NCBI GenBank assembly: GCA_947034885.2
Contig: OX344755.2
Location: forward strand, 5,892,501 to 5,956,500
Length of the DNA stretch: 64,000 bases
Reading direction: 5' to 3'
Origin: Thuidium tamariscinum
Taxonomy: Eukaryota > Streptophyta > Bryopsida > Hypnales > Thuidiaceae
Within the stretch, counting starts at the first letter, position 1. Each line of letters begins with the position of its first letter. The notes under the pieces are model-generated. The model was not told the DNA's origin. It did no database searches and saw nothing but the letters and a program-made list of their open reading frames with translations. Of the stretch, positions 48,559 through 61,210 are shown piece by piece. Position numbers and translations under genes: made by a program.

Positions 48559-51500
48559 ATGGAGCAAGGGAGCACAAATTTGTCTACAAGCAAGGGTGAC
48601 AATGCTCGGTTAGTAGTACTTATGAAATGAGATTCCTTGCATCATTCTTCACCAATCAAGCATATATTATAATTGCAATTGTTCCAAAATAGCGGCTCAA
48701 CCTCAATTATAATACAATAATTAGTTTTGCATTCACTATTGATTGATTGGGTGGTACTTTTGTTTGCATAAACAGGAATTGTACTTTATTACCAAAGCAC
48801 AAGGTAATTTTGAGCCATAGTGGTGTACAGAAAGATTTTGTAGAACAATTGTGTGTGGACTTGGAGAGATGTGACTGCCATCCTTTTCTTGACAAGCGTC
48901 GAGATTGCTTGCCCATTGGAAAGGACTTCCCAAGTCTCATCTTTGAAACTATTGAGCAATGTGAAGTTGGAGTGGTGGTCCTATCGGAGGAGTTCTTTGC
49001 TTCAAAATGGCCCATGTTGGAGTTGGTGGCCATGGCCAATGTCAAGAAGAGGAAGCCTAACTTTACAATAATGCCAATTTTCCTTGGCATTACGTTTCGT
49101 CAATGTCGTGATGTGGATAACCATAAGAGATGGATATCATTGTGGCATGCTTGGGCGGAATGTGATAATAGGATTATTGTGCAAGATTGGGAAAATGCCT
49201 TGCAATTGTTTGGCCCAACCAACGGCTTGAGGTACAACTTTGAATTGGGGGAAGTGAAATTTCGAGAGGAGATAGTTGAAGCCATTTGTAAGTTGGTCCC
49301 CCCTCAAACAAGGTTTGAAGATTCTCATGTTCAAGGGAGGTCTCGTTTGTGCAAGGTTTGTATGAAAAACCATTACTTTGGTGCTTCTAAGTCCTTTTTG
49401 TCTTTGTGAGAACGACTTATAAGGATATTGTTTGAATGCCTAGAAGTATCCTCTTACATTGGTAGTGATGGTTTGCCTTGTCAGTGTAACTTCTTTGATT
49501 TTGATTTTTTTCCCACCTTTCTCGGTTAATATGTAGGTGATCTATAAAGCAATACAGGAATCAAGAATGTCTTTGTTGCATGGAATACATATAGTAGGCT
49601 TATATGGAGTTGGAGGTATTGGAAAAACCACCATTTGTAAAGCTATGTGTAATGAATTATCCAAAGAGTATCTTGACAAAGTATGTCATGCGGAGTTGGG
49701 AAGTCGAAGTGAACAAGAAGTGTTCAAAGAAGTGCTTCGAAAGCTTTCAAACAAAAATCTTCAACATTTAGAGGCAATGCATGTAGACCAGGTTTGTTGA
49801 ACTAACCACTTTTAGAAAAACATAGATGCACATTGTATATTCCATGTATTTGTTGTTGTGGAGTACACTGGAACAACCTTAAATTTTAACTTTTTAGTTG
49901 ATTTTAAATTGTTTTTCTTCAACTTGTTGGTTTTGCACTAACCTTGGGATGTTATTGACTTGTAGTATCGAGACCATTTCATGAGAGATATGATGGATGT
50001 CAAAGTGTTTTTGACAATTGACAATGTGTCAAATGCAACTTCAAAGCAAGCTTTGACTCTTCTACAAGCCAATTATGGTCCCAGTAGTGTGGTGCTTGTG
50101 ACAGCACGTTCTTTGAGTGAATTAACATCTTTACAAATTGAAGCAAGTGAATGCATGGAAATGCCAGAGCTGGAGTTGGAAGAAGCAAGGTCGTTATTCC
50201 TTCATCATGTTGCATGTGTCCCTCCTTCATACTCGAACAACAAGGATGACCTTGCTTTGATCTCATCTTGCATTGAGCGATGTCATTTCATGAAAGGTGA
50301 TGGCATTAGTTACCATTATCACCCACTTGCATTGCAAGTGTTAGGTGAGCAATTGAGGTGTATTGGATATGTGCCATCACGATGGTTGATTCTCTTGCAT
50401 GAAATTGACTTTTTGAATCCTTTTGGAGAGATCCAACACCCTGTATTCTCCATCTTGAGAATTAGCTTTGATGCATTGAGTCCCCAAGATCAACTTCTAT
50501 TCATGGATGTGGTCATATTTAGGCCTTACAAGAGAAGTCAACACAGGTCATCCAAGTGGAAGTTTTTTGAATTTTTTGAATGGTTGAGTATGGTTCATGG
50601 AATCCCTATGAATAATGTTTTGGAACGGGTGAGTATTCTTTGTTTGCTTAATGAGAGGTGCAATAAGTGTGACTACTTATTCACATAGCCTTTGAATTTT
50701 TGACTTTTGAGATTTTCATGGTTGAAACTTCATTTGAGTCATTTTGTCTACTTTCAATTGGGATTGAAGGACTGGTGATTATGGTTGCAATAGTTTTTGG
50801 AGGTAGATGAGGTCATTGCAAGATGTGCTACTATTGACAAGTATTGTTTTTGTTCCCTTGTAGTTGGAGAACCTTAAGAGGAAATCGGTATTGGAGAATA
50901 TTGGTGATGGATTTGGAATAATTGGCATACATGACTTGTGGCATGAGTTTGCAAGATTGGAAACTAAAGCTGGCATGATTGAAAATAGACGATGGATTTT
51001 TGAGTGGGACGAGTACAATGTGCTTGGAGAATCCAGTTTGCCTTGGGGTGGTGGTTTTGTAAACTCGAGGCGCATGTTTTTCTTAGACAAGGGATTTATG
51101 AAGTTGAAGGATGTAGATTTTGCATGTTTCCCCAATGTGACAGTTTTGAAGCTTTATACAAACTTTGCAATTGGATACAACTTGGATTTGAGAGGTCTCA
51201 ACAATTTGAAGAGTTTGGAATTGAAATGTAGCTTGTTGAAATCAATTGTTGGTCTAGGTTCGTTGCGGAACTTGGGCTTTCTACGATAGTTGAACATGCC
51301 ATCAAATTCACCTTGCATCAATGAGATTAATTCTTTAACAAACCTTCAAGTGTTGGATTTGTATGGATGTGGGCGAGCACCTAATTTGAGTAAACTTGTT
51401 GCACTACAAGTGGCTTGTTTTCGTAATAGTGAGCCAATGGCAACCATTGAGGGATTGAGCTCAATGCACACCAACTTGCAATGGTTGGATTTGAGTGACT

Positions 51501-52936
51501 CCAGAACTTTGCAAAGTTGTTTGGATTTAGGTGAATTAGTTGCATTGGAGGAACTGTGTCTTAGCTGGTGATCTAAGCTAAAAGAGGTGCCCAACTTACA
51601 GAAGTTGAAACAACTACGAAAATTGGATGTCAGTTGGTGCAACTTACTGCAAGCTTTGCCGGGTTTGGGTGACCTTGTTAACTTGTTGGAGTTGAAGGCT
51701 TATTTTTGCTATCGTCTTGAAAAATTACCAGACATGCACAACTTCAAAAACTTGAAGATTTTGAATCTAAGCTATTGCGGACTCATCAAATCTCTACCAA
51801 GTTTAGATGAATTGGTTTGTTTGCAAACCCTAAAAATGAAAGGTTGTAAGAATCTTACCAAGTTGCTAGATATGCAGAAGTTGTCAAATCTACAAATTTT
51901 GGAGTTGGATCGAAACACCCCTCTACACTCTTTTGAAGGATGGAGCAACTTGATTTTGTTTGAGAGTCTAGAAGTTGGAATTGAGGATATACATGATGGG
52001 CCTAATTTAAGCAAGTTTACAAAACTCAAATATCTCTCTATTTCTAGGTGGCAAAGCCATGAGTTTTCAAGCCTAATGAAGTTGGTATTACTAGAAACTC
52101 TTAGTTTGGACATGTGCAAGGATGTACGTGCGTTGTCTAATTTTAAGAAATTATCAAGGCTACGGTGCTTGGATATTTGTAGGTGCGAGTTTGAGGATTG
52201 GTCTAGTTTGTGCAATTTGGCTAATTTAACAGATTTAAGCATTGAAGATTGTAACAAGTTGGAGGCATTACCAAATCTAGGAGAGCTTGTCAAACTTCGA
52301 GATATACGCGTCAGGGATTGTGCCTTGTTGAGAGACCTTCATGGCATTCTTGGACTGCAAAACTTAAATTGATTGTACGTGAATGGCAATCCATGCCTTC
52401 ATGAGAACTTGGGGTCAAACCTCCACCAATTATCAAGTTTACGCCACTTGGATTTGTCAAATGGTGCATTTACAAATTTGCAATGGTTGGCTTCTTGTTC
52501 AAAGCTGGATTATTTGAATTGCAGTGGATGTCCCATCCGCAAGTTCCCAGACTTAGCCAACTTCCCTAAATTGAGCAAACTAAACTTGCAGAATTGTGTA
52601 AACTTAACAAACTTGACTTGCTCGATGCCCTTGACTTCCAATTTTGAATATTTAAACATTAGTGGATGTAAGGGGTTGCAAGCTCTTCCAGATTTGACAA
52701 AGTCAGAGAATATGAAATTCTTGAATGTGGCCAACAGTGAGGTGGTATTGAGTGCCCAACTCATCAAAGATATGAAAGCACATTGGCCTTCCATTGAGTT
52801 GGTCGCCAACCAAACTTCATATTCGATGCAAAATCAAGGGAATTCTCAAGGGGTTTGGCATCGTACTATTGGAATGATCACATCACTTCGTTGTGGATGC
52901 ACTACAACTTCCTTCGCAGATACTCATCTTAATTAA
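48559..52936 (+). pseudogene. TNL-B: duplicated TIR-NB-LRR gene, decayed
   Basis: Same exon plan as TNL-A: TIR exon to 49355, 49537-49791 (P-loop GVGGIGKTT), 49966-50628 and 50864-52936, with conserved splice borders. The start ATG (48559) is kept, but about 150 bases are inserted after roughly ten codons, at 48590-48740, and the frame closes soon after; the TIR frame then resumes at 48747 without an ATG. In the LRR exon there are private stops at 51287-51289 (TAG where TNL-A has TGG) and 51569-51571 (TGA where TNL-A has TGT), plus the UGA shared with TNL-A at 52370-52372. The remaining TIR, NB-ARC and LRR motifs are well preserved, so decay is recent. Confidence 0.88.
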
Positions 52937-55270
52937 TGGTGTTAGCATCAAGAGCCTTGAGACTTTAAAGTCTTGTCAACTCATCCCAAGCCATCATAGG
53001 ATTGGATTGAATGATGCTTCAACCAAGTAGTGGTCCTATCAAATCAAATGGTTGCAAAAACTTTCTACTTGTGAGACATGCAAATCATATCTCAATTAGT
53101 TAGGTAGAGTTGCAACATGCTTGCAAAGCACTTTTTGCCCAATGCTTACTGGCTAGGTCCATATTGAAACCTTGAAAGAGAGCAGATTATATACCAATTT
53201 CCTACATTCCAAAGAAGTGAAGGGAACAATATCATGGTAGAGCTACAACCTTTGTTCTAATGGAAGCTAGCAAGAGGTATGATGTGTAGGGCTTCATGTT
53301 CTTGTAACATTATTTGGTTCTTTATAGGAAGTGGAATAATTGAAATGGTTGCAATGCTCTTTAGTCTTTACTAGTTTTAGTAGGGTGAGTTGCAATAGGG
53401 GGAACTTGAGTTCAACAAGTTTGTTGATCTCTACAAGGCAACATTGTTTTGGACCTTGTATTCAAATCTTGGAACCCTAAACCTCTAAACCCTACATCAA
53501 AGAAGGATTGGTTTTGGCTAAGATTAGGTTTTTAGCCTTAGTAGTAGATTCAAGCTATCATGCATTGATTTCAAATTGATGTGGTTACAAGTCTTAGAAC
53601 ATTTAAGTTTGTGCTTATAGTGATTTTTCAAGAAGGATTTCTAGAAAAGGTTTATGCTTTGTTACAAGCAAGATTCTTGCTTCCATCGAAGCACAAGGAG
53701 CTTGTCAATTGCAACAAGTACATGGAGCTCATAAACTTCAAATCCCATGGCATTTGGCAATTGACATGAAAACAATGCAATGCCTTTTTGAAGCAAAGAA
53801 GATTGCTTGTTGCTTGCATGAATAAGGCAATCATTGAAGAGACTTCTCTTTGTTTTGTGTGCCCAAATCTTGTAAGCACTATTGCTTACTATAGCATCTC
53901 AATTTTGATTTTGCTTGGAGTTGTTGTTTTACATGACTATGTTTGTCATTTCTTCAATATTTTAGAGAATTTGGATGTTTCCTTTTGCATCCATCTTTCA
54001 TTGATTTGCACTCATATTCACAAAGATGTAGAAGTTGTAGATCTTTCTATTTGAAGAACCAAATGTTGTTAGATAGTATATTTGCAAGTTTTGATGGGTG
54101 TGTAAATAAAATTTGATCTTCTTTGAATTCTTTGGTATTTTGAAAAGACTCATAGCTTTGAAACATGATTTGAGATTTTGTATACTTTTTTAGTGAATAT
54201 TTCATGATTTTGAGTGAAGTATGACAAGACTTTTTGGGGACAAGGATGAAAGAGTGAAGGCTAAGTTGCAATATTTTTTTGGTTCTTCATAGAATGTGGA
54301 TTGTTTTTGCAACATGTGATCTTATTTTTATCTTATTGATTAAGTAGCTCTTGTATTTCATTAGTAAGACATTCTACTTTTGTTGATGAAAGTAGATTCA
54401 AAGTGGAATGTTGGCATGAATCCATGTGTTGAGATTTTTTGGCATTTAATCAAAATTGGTAGATGAAATTACATTCAAAACTTCTCCAAACTAGAGTAGA
54501 ATGACAAGCCTCATTTCATTAGCTATACTCCACTTTCAAAAAAACATTTTCACAACTAAAATTGTACTATATGGATAGTGTAGCTCTATTCTAAATATAA
54601 CATTTGTAATAGAGTATATTCTATAGATTTCACTTTTCAGTTTCAACCAAGATGTTAGTTTATGTTGTCTCCAGTATGAGGTTTGCACATGCAAAACTTC
54701 ATTGACCAAAGAATGTTCTCACTATAGGCCACCATCGATGTTGCCAACTATACATTCAAGGTTTAGATATTTGTATAAATATTGTTGTCACCTAAAGCCT
54801 TTAAAGTTGAAATGGAGTTCTAAAGCTTTCAATTAATGGGTCTCATAAGTAGTGTGGAGAACAACAAGACCTTAGTTTTTGAACTTTCATTGCAAGCTCC
54901 TACTCATTTTCCTTTGTTAAGTCCTTTTTTTAAATCAATGCAAAGTTGTTCCAAGAACATATATTTATATCTTTCACAATATTAGAGAATTGTAGATGCT
55001 TATCTTTTATAGTACCATAAGTCCATAATTCAGATTTTTTTAATGTAAATTTATCATAAATATATTCGAATTTTCATTCTGAGGAGTCTTCAAAGTCTAA
55101 ACCCTTCAGTCACTCATCATTGGTAAGACATTTTTCCATCATATTTATTCTTAAAATGATGATGAACATATTTTGAATTTCACAAATTATAAACCCATTC
55201 CAAAATACCATTTTAAATTAACACCTCAACTGAATTTCTAGACCTCAGGAACTCAATTTGGGCTAAAAAT
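52937..55270 (+). repeat. TNL-B 3' flank, uninterrupted reference copy
   Basis: It contains the empty sites for CACTA-2 (TCT, 52971-52973) and CACTA-3 (CAT, 53684-53686). It matches copy A parts 1 and 2 and segment C. No gene is recognisable. Confidence 0.8.
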
Positions 55271-56056
55271 GTTAACCTCTAAAGGTTTGAGGTGCGGTTT
55301 GGAAGAAAGTAGTAAAAAATGGAGTGTTTTTGGAATGTGAGGTATAGGCACTAAATGACAAATTCTTTTTGGTTTCCAACTGTAAGATCTTGAACTTATC
55401 TTCACTACTTAGGTACCCACCAATTTTCACTGGTGAATTCTTTGAATTAAGTGAGATCTTATCGTTCAAAGTTTGCATTTATTTTTTTTCCACTGCAAAA
55501 AATCCGGGCAGCTGCACTTAGAAGGCTGAATTCTACATACAAATGATCATTTTTTGATGGTTACTCTTTGGATTTGGGTTGTTTTATAATTTAGTAATAT
55601 GCCCTAGAAATTTGGAAGTTACTGCACTTGTAGAACATATAGAAAATGGCATAATTCTAGACGTAGGTTTGTCAAAACTAGATAACACTAGCTTTTTTTT
55701 CATTGATGAAATCTTCCTTCTAAACACCTTAGATCTAAAATCTGAACGGTGGGTATATTTATATATTCTTACTTCACACAAAATGAAAAAATTCATACAA
55801 AAAAATGAAAATCTGAAAATGGGGTAAAAAAAATGGAGCCCCAGTGTTCTGTGCACACTACAGAGTTGGGGGCAGCCCTCCAATGCTGGGCCTGCTTCCT
55901 CCGCCCGCTCATTTCACTCTGACCAATTCTGTGAACTTCCCAAAATTTCTGACAAAGGAATACAGTACTGAATATTTTGCATCTAGGAAGATGCGCTGCC
56001 AAGTAACCTCAAGTGGCAGGGCTCTGACATTATCTCTTGTAAGCATGTCAGTGCAT
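55271..56056. other. Non-coding stretch between the TNL-B flank and the hAT MITE
   Basis: A CACTA-like word CACTGCAAAAAATCCGGG at about 55490 has no partner. Nothing else is recognised. Confidence 0.4.
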
Positions 56057-56064
56057 GGCTGGAC

Positions 56065-56195
56065 CAGTGATCTCAAAACTGGCTAAATTTCGCTCATTTT
56101 CTACTTAATCTTTTCATGCCCTTTATATAAATTTTAAAAAATCTTCCCAAAATGAACATTTGGCTAAAAACCCTGAATCTGTTCTGAGATCACTG
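56065..56195. mobile_element. hAT-type MITE, 131 bp
   Basis: Ends CAGTGATCTCA and its exact complement TGAGATCACTG (11 bp), flanked by the perfect 8-bp target duplication GGCTGGAC at 56057-56064 and 56196-56203. Eight-base duplications with CA-G ends are typical of hAT elements. The interior is AT-rich and non-coding. Confidence 0.9.
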
Positions 56196-56451
56196 GGCTG
56201 GACCTATCCCGTGGTGGATGATGAATCTCTGTACTTGTGACAATCAGAAGGTGAAGTTCAGCAAAGCAGCAGAAGGAAGGTCAAATGCGATTTGAATTTT
56301 TTTGTAATTAGTTTTAGTGTCTGAAAATTTCAGAAATGGACCCTCCTCCTAAATCCTTCGAAAGGCAGGCAAGGTGGTCGAGAAGACCTGTGCCCTGGAG
56401 CTCCTGCACTCCTTTGCAAACAATTTCAATTATTATTTCGTTTGACTAACA

Positions 56452-56495
56452 ATCATCATCATCATCATGATAATAATAATAATAATAATTTTATT

Positions 56496-56558
<63 letters not shown>

Positions 56559-56570
56559 TATGTGATGATG
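56452..56570. repeat. Compound ATC / ATA / ATG microsatellite
   Basis: (ATC)n passes into (ATA)n and then into a long (ATG)n run; the ATC and ATG parts are complementary, so the tract can fold back. A 10-base TTTTATTAT joins the parts. Confidence 0.9.
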
Positions 56571-56689
56571 TATGTGATCATTGAAGAAATTATAATTATA
56601 ACAATTGCAAAGGTGGATTAGCCAAGAAATTAGATGGCTTGCAACAAGTTAGGAAAATCTTTTGTCCATGTTCAAAAAGAAGTTTGAAA

Positions 56690-57530
56690 AAATGTACCTC
56701 TTGTATTTAGGCATATAAAAAATAATAACATATACATAACAATTACTAAGAGCTACTTGATTGGTCAAATTCCATATTTTGAGGTTTTAGTCCTTCTTAT
56801 AGGTCAATATTTTAAAAATAAAAAAGGAGAACATATGTAGGCTTTGCCTTCAAGAAAGAATTAGTTAGCACTTTTTGAGTGGTGAAATTCTCAAATTCTC
56901 ACTCCATGGACTTCTATAGGTGTATGTTATAAAAAAAAGGAAAACATGTGTAGGCTTTGCATTTAGGAGGGAAATAATTTAGTTACTCCTACTAAAATAC
57001 ATAAATTCTCACATGTTGGAGTTTAAGACTTTCATAGTTGAATGTTATCCAAAAAAGTAGGGAACATTGCATTGCCTTCCTGTTTAGGAATGGAAAAAAA
57101 AACTCTTTGTGACTCATAGAGTGAAGAAATTCTTATGTCTTTGCACTAGGGACTTCTATAAGTAGAGGTGCTAAAAACAAAGGGGAATATAGAGAGGCTT
57201 TGTATTTAGGAATGAAAGTATTACTTAGCTCTCATCTAGTGGTGAAATTCTCAAATTTTTGCTCTAAAGAATTCAAAAGGTGATTGTTATTAAAAAAAAT
57301 TGGAAACACATGTATGCTTTGCATTTACAAAAAAAAATAGTTAGTACTATAAGAGTGGAGAAAGTTTCTTTTTCTTCCTTTAAGGTTTTTTGATAGGTGA
57401 ACGTGATAAAAAAATAGTGAATATGTGTAGGGGTTGGTTTGAGGATTGAAATAATACCTTAGTGCTACTAGAGGTGGAAGTTCTCAAGGTCTTTAGTGTA
57501 GGATTTTGATTCATGAAATGGTATATTAAA
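56690..57530 (+). repeat. Left ~120-bp tandem array beside the piggyBac gene
   Basis: Six or more diverged units. The landmark GGAAAACATGTGTAGGCTTT or a variant recurs at about 56827, 56938, 57060, 57182, 57302 and 57417, a spacing of 111-122 bases. Each unit also has a GTGAAATTCTCAAATT word and a CTTCTATAGGTG word. It is the inverted counterpart of the array at 60100-61210. Confidence 0.8.
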
Positions 57531-58034
57531 TTCAAGAAGGTTTGCAAGGGCAAATTATAGGATTATAACACAATTATATAGGAATACAAAAATAATTAGT
57601 TACAACTACAAAATGTCAAAAATAAAAGGATAAATTCTATAAGATGATGAAAAATAGATCTAGACATAGTCATAAGAAAATGTGCTTTAGAAAATTGAGT
57701 CCATCATGAAGTTCAAAATAAATATTTTAGAAAGTATATATAGGTGAATTTTAAGATTAGAAACAATTTTGTACGTAGGCCCAAAAAATTCTACATCCAC
57801 ATAAAGTTCGACAATAATATTGTAGAAGTTTGGAAAAAAATTATAAATTGCAAGAAAAGCTAGCCCTAATTGAGGAAATAATTTATGAAGATTTAGCTCT
57901 AAGTATAAAAGGTTCTATAGAACATGTATAAGTGGTTTACAACATATATTACAAAGTGTAAGGCACCATTTATTTGGATGTTCAAATAACTTGAAAATGT
58001 GAGGAATATGTACCTTTATAACATCAAATTCATG

Positions 58035-59819
58035 TCATGTTCTTCGATTGTAATTCCGCCGATTGCGATTACGCGGCCCGTAGTGATATTCCTCAAAACA
58101 TCCTCGATTTAGGCACAAAAACACCCGATTGCAACTACGACAATAATAGCTACACTTTGGGTCCCCACATACTATGCATGGACGCCTCAATCGACTCGAA
58201 GTTGGTATGTGCGGACGTGCATCTTCTTCTTCATCCACATCACCTCCTTGGCCACGCCAATTTTGCAAGATAGCTTCACATAAGTCGGCCTTGAATTGTA
58301 GGTGAGTAATTTTTTTCCTTTGAAATTGGTGTTGACGTATGAGGCCTAAATAGATTATGTACATATTGACCACCGTCATGTCCAAGAGAAAATAAAAAAC
58401 TCGGTGCCACCACTTGTGTGACCTTGTTTGACTAGAGTATGATGCTCTAAGTTGGTCCGCAACATCCATCCCCCTCATATGGGTGGTATACTCCAAATTT
58501 ATAGGAGAAGTTTGAATTTGGTCCCTTCTTGCCCCATTCCTCTGAGGAACTATGGGTACCGGCATGCATGGAAAATTAATAGGTAACGCATGAGTAGAAA
58601 TGAGAAGGACCGGGCGTTTGTCCTTCCACAATACACAAGCAATTGTACGGGACTCATGCATTTTCCACTCTAGTGTACCTTGCAATGCATTTGTCCAATT
58701 CCGAACCGCCTTGAATTCCATTGGTAGACCAATCCGATTTGCCCTCATAGTACCGGTGGCATAAATTTCCATAGCTGCCAACTCCATAAACAACCCAATG
58801 CTAGAGAAGTAGTTGTCCGTAACAACAACATGTCCCTTGCCCTCTTGGCCATGCAATAATCTCATCACCACATTGTGGGCCACATTTGCCTCTACACGAA
58901 CTATGGGTGGTATTTCTTCTAGCCCATGATGATTGGCCCCACAATAGATTTCAAAGTTGAATACATATTTTGATGATGAGTTTGCTAAACACCAAACCTT
59001 GATGCCCCATTTTTGTGGTTTCTTAGGCATATATTGCCTAGCTGGACAATAAGAACCTTTGTATCGTATCATCATTTCATCAATAGTAAGATATTTGCCC
59101 AATGCCCACTCATGCTTGAAACTATCTCTAATGTCATTCACAAGCCAACGTACTTGACCCATCTTATCATAACCAACCATATCTTGATTGGTAATATAAG
59201 TAGCTGGATTAGTCACATGTAAACATCTTGTTATTGCTTCGAACCTCTTCCTTGATAATATTTTTGAAATTTGAGGGCAATGAAAAAAAGACCCTTTTTT
59301 GCTCCAATATGTCTTCATATTGGGTTGTTTCTTCAATCCCATATAAATGCGAGTTGTTAAATAGGCCTTTAAAGTTGCAATTGTCAAAGGCCTCCAACCT
59401 TGTCCCCCTCTTGTTCTTCCATTTTCATCTGGTGCGGTGGCATACCAATTACTCTCTACTACTATTTTACGAAGTAGAGTCCATGGCCAGAATAATGAAA
59501 ACAATTGCATAAAAGTTGGCATTCTATGAAAATGTCCTCTAGGCATCCCTGCACCCATAAAAGTTTTTGGTGCTGGAAAATAAGTGAAATTGCTTTGTGA
59601 CCATGTAGAGTCACGAAACCTATGTTTCACACTATCTGGATTGTCTGGATCTCCTCCATCATTTCTTGCATCTGCATCACTACTTGCATCTCCATCATAT
59701 GCATCATCACTTCCTGACATATTATCTAACATTGGAGCAATATATTCCACCCTTCTCCTTGGAACCCTTCTTCTCTCATGTAGTGCACCAGGGTGAAAAT
59801 GCACCTCATTGGCTGGCAT
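58035..59819 (-). CDS. piggyBac-family transposase (PGBD-like), apparently intact
   Basis: The protein of 594 residues belongs to the piggyBac DDE transposase family (PF13843, DDE_Tnp_1_7). These nuclear enzymes cut and paste DNA at TTAA. The core spans about residues 100-500. The three catalytic Asp are at D247 (LTIDEMMIRYKG), D335 (VVVTDNYFSSIGLF) and D452 (RGMDVADQ), with the family RQYMPKKPQKWGIKVW block at 261-276. The C-terminal Cys-rich domain has C548, C551, C556, C560, C563, C569, C574 and H579. The N-terminus is acidic (residues 38-62). No stop or frameshift is seen. The same frame stays open about 45 codons upstream of the chosen ATG, without another ATG, up to a possible acceptor TTGTAG near 59939, so an upstream exon is possible. 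It may be a live transposon or a domesticated gene. Confidence 0.92.
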   Translation of the reverse strand: MPANEVHFHPGALHERRRVPRRRVEYIAPMLDNMSGSDDAYDGDASSDADARNDGGDPDNPDSVKHRFRDSTWSQSNFTYFPAPKTFMGAGMPRGHFHRMPTFMQLFSLFWPWTLLRKIVVESNWYATAPDENGRTRGGQGWRPLTIATLKAYLTTRIYMGLKKQPNMKTYWSKKGSFFHCPQISKILSRKRFEAITRCLHVTNPATYITNQDMVGYDKMGQVRWLVNDIRDSFKHEWALGKYLTIDEMMIRYKGSYCPARQYMPKKPQKWGIKVWCLANSSSKYVFNFEIYCGANHHGLEEIPPIVRVEANVAHNVVMRLLHGQEGKGHVVVTDNYFSSIGLFMELAAMEIYATGTMRANRIGLPMEFKAVRNWTNALQGTLEWKMHESRTIACVLWKDKRPVLLISTHALPINFPCMPVPIVPQRNGARRDQIQTSPINLEYTTHMRGMDVADQLRASYSSQTRSHKWWHRVFYFLLDMTVVNMYIIYLGLIRQHQFQRKKITHLQFKADLCEAILQNWRGQGGDVDEEEDARPHIPTSSRLRRPCIVCGDPKCSYYCRSCNRVFLCLNRGCFEEYHYGPRNRNRRNYNRRT

Positions 59820-60099
59820 ATTGTTGTCATGTAATTCATGGATTGGAGAAAAATGTCCATACTCATTGATGCCATCTTCACTCCCTGATCCAAGTTGGAA
59901 AGTTGGTGCAGCAAATTCTTCATTATGCCTACAACTCCAATTGTTATTTGATGTTCATGTCTTGTACCAAAAAAGGACAAAGGAAAGCCACATTACATAC
60001 TATATATCTCTAAATCAGATTCCTATATATCTTTACCATTCTTTTGGAACTATACACCTAGAAAAATCCTTAGTGGAAAAAAAATGAGAATATCTCCAC

Positions 60100-61210
60100 T
60101 CAAACAACGATAAGAATTATTTCATTCTAAAATATAGAGTGTTCTTGAGAAGTTCAGATTTGTGTACACCCCATGCACCTATAGAAGTTTTACACCCAAA
60201 GATTTGAGAATTTCATCACTACAATAGGTCCTAGTAATTATTTCCCTAATATACACAAAGTTTCACTATGTTCCCCATTTTTTTTATCATATGCTCCTAT
60301 AGAAGTTTTACACCCAAAGATTTGAGAATTTCATCACTACAATAGGCCCAAGTAATTATTTCCCTAATATACACAAAGTTTCACTATGTTCCCCATTTTT
60401 TTTATCACATGCTCCTATAGAAGTTTTACACCCAAAGATTTGAGAATTTCATCACTACAATAGGCCCAAGTAATTATTTCCCTAATAAACACAAAGTTTT
60501 CACTATGTTCCCTATTTTTTTTTACCACATGCACCTTCAAAATTCCTAAACCTCGCCTAATTTTTTATCCCTCAAATGCAAGCTAGCCTACATATATCTA
60601 ACACTTTATCTAACTACATTCAAGTATAGAAGTTTTTGGAGTAGAAATGTGAGAGTTCCCCTACTCTAAAAGCACTAAGAAAATATTGTATTACTAAATA
60701 AAGAACCTACATGTGTTTCCTATTGTTTTTGACTACATGCACCACTAGAAGTCCTTAGAGTCAAGATGCCAAAAAAATTCTCCAATCTAATAGCACTAAA
60801 TATATATTTCTTTCCTATTCACAAAGCCTACATGTATTCCCCATTATCTTTTTTTTGACACTTATAACTTCACTTATGCAATCCCTAAATCCCAAATATA
60901 TGAAAATTCAAGCACACTAATAGGCATAAGTCTATCTATCTACCTATCTATCTTGGTGTATGTTTATGAAATGAAGAACAAATGTCTTCATTTATTTGTC
61001 TATTTTACTTATTGTTTTCACTAAAAGAAGTCCACCACATGGGAAATTGACCACTCTTGTAGGCAAAAGTATATATTGTCAACACATGCCTATAAAAGAA
61101 AAGATAAAAAATTTCCTATTTTTTTAATTTCATGTTACACTAGTGAAATCTAAAGACCTAGAAATATAAGAAATTGACCCTTCTAATAAGCCTATGTATA
61201 CCTTTGTTTT
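60100..61210 (-). repeat. Right ~120-bp tandem array, inverted relative to the left array
   Basis: At least six units of about 120 bases. Near-identical copies run at about 60170-60500 (ACACCCAAAGATTTGAGAA, TTCCCTAATATACACAAAG) and more diverged ones on to about 61210. In reverse complement they align to the units at 56690-57530, including GGGAAATAATT, GAAATTCTCAAA and CTTCTATAGG words. Confidence 0.8.

Noticed and set aside
60100-61210. Regularly spaced repeats resembling a CRISPR array
   Set aside because: Units are contiguous 120-bp tandem repeats without unique spacers, in plant-like DNA.
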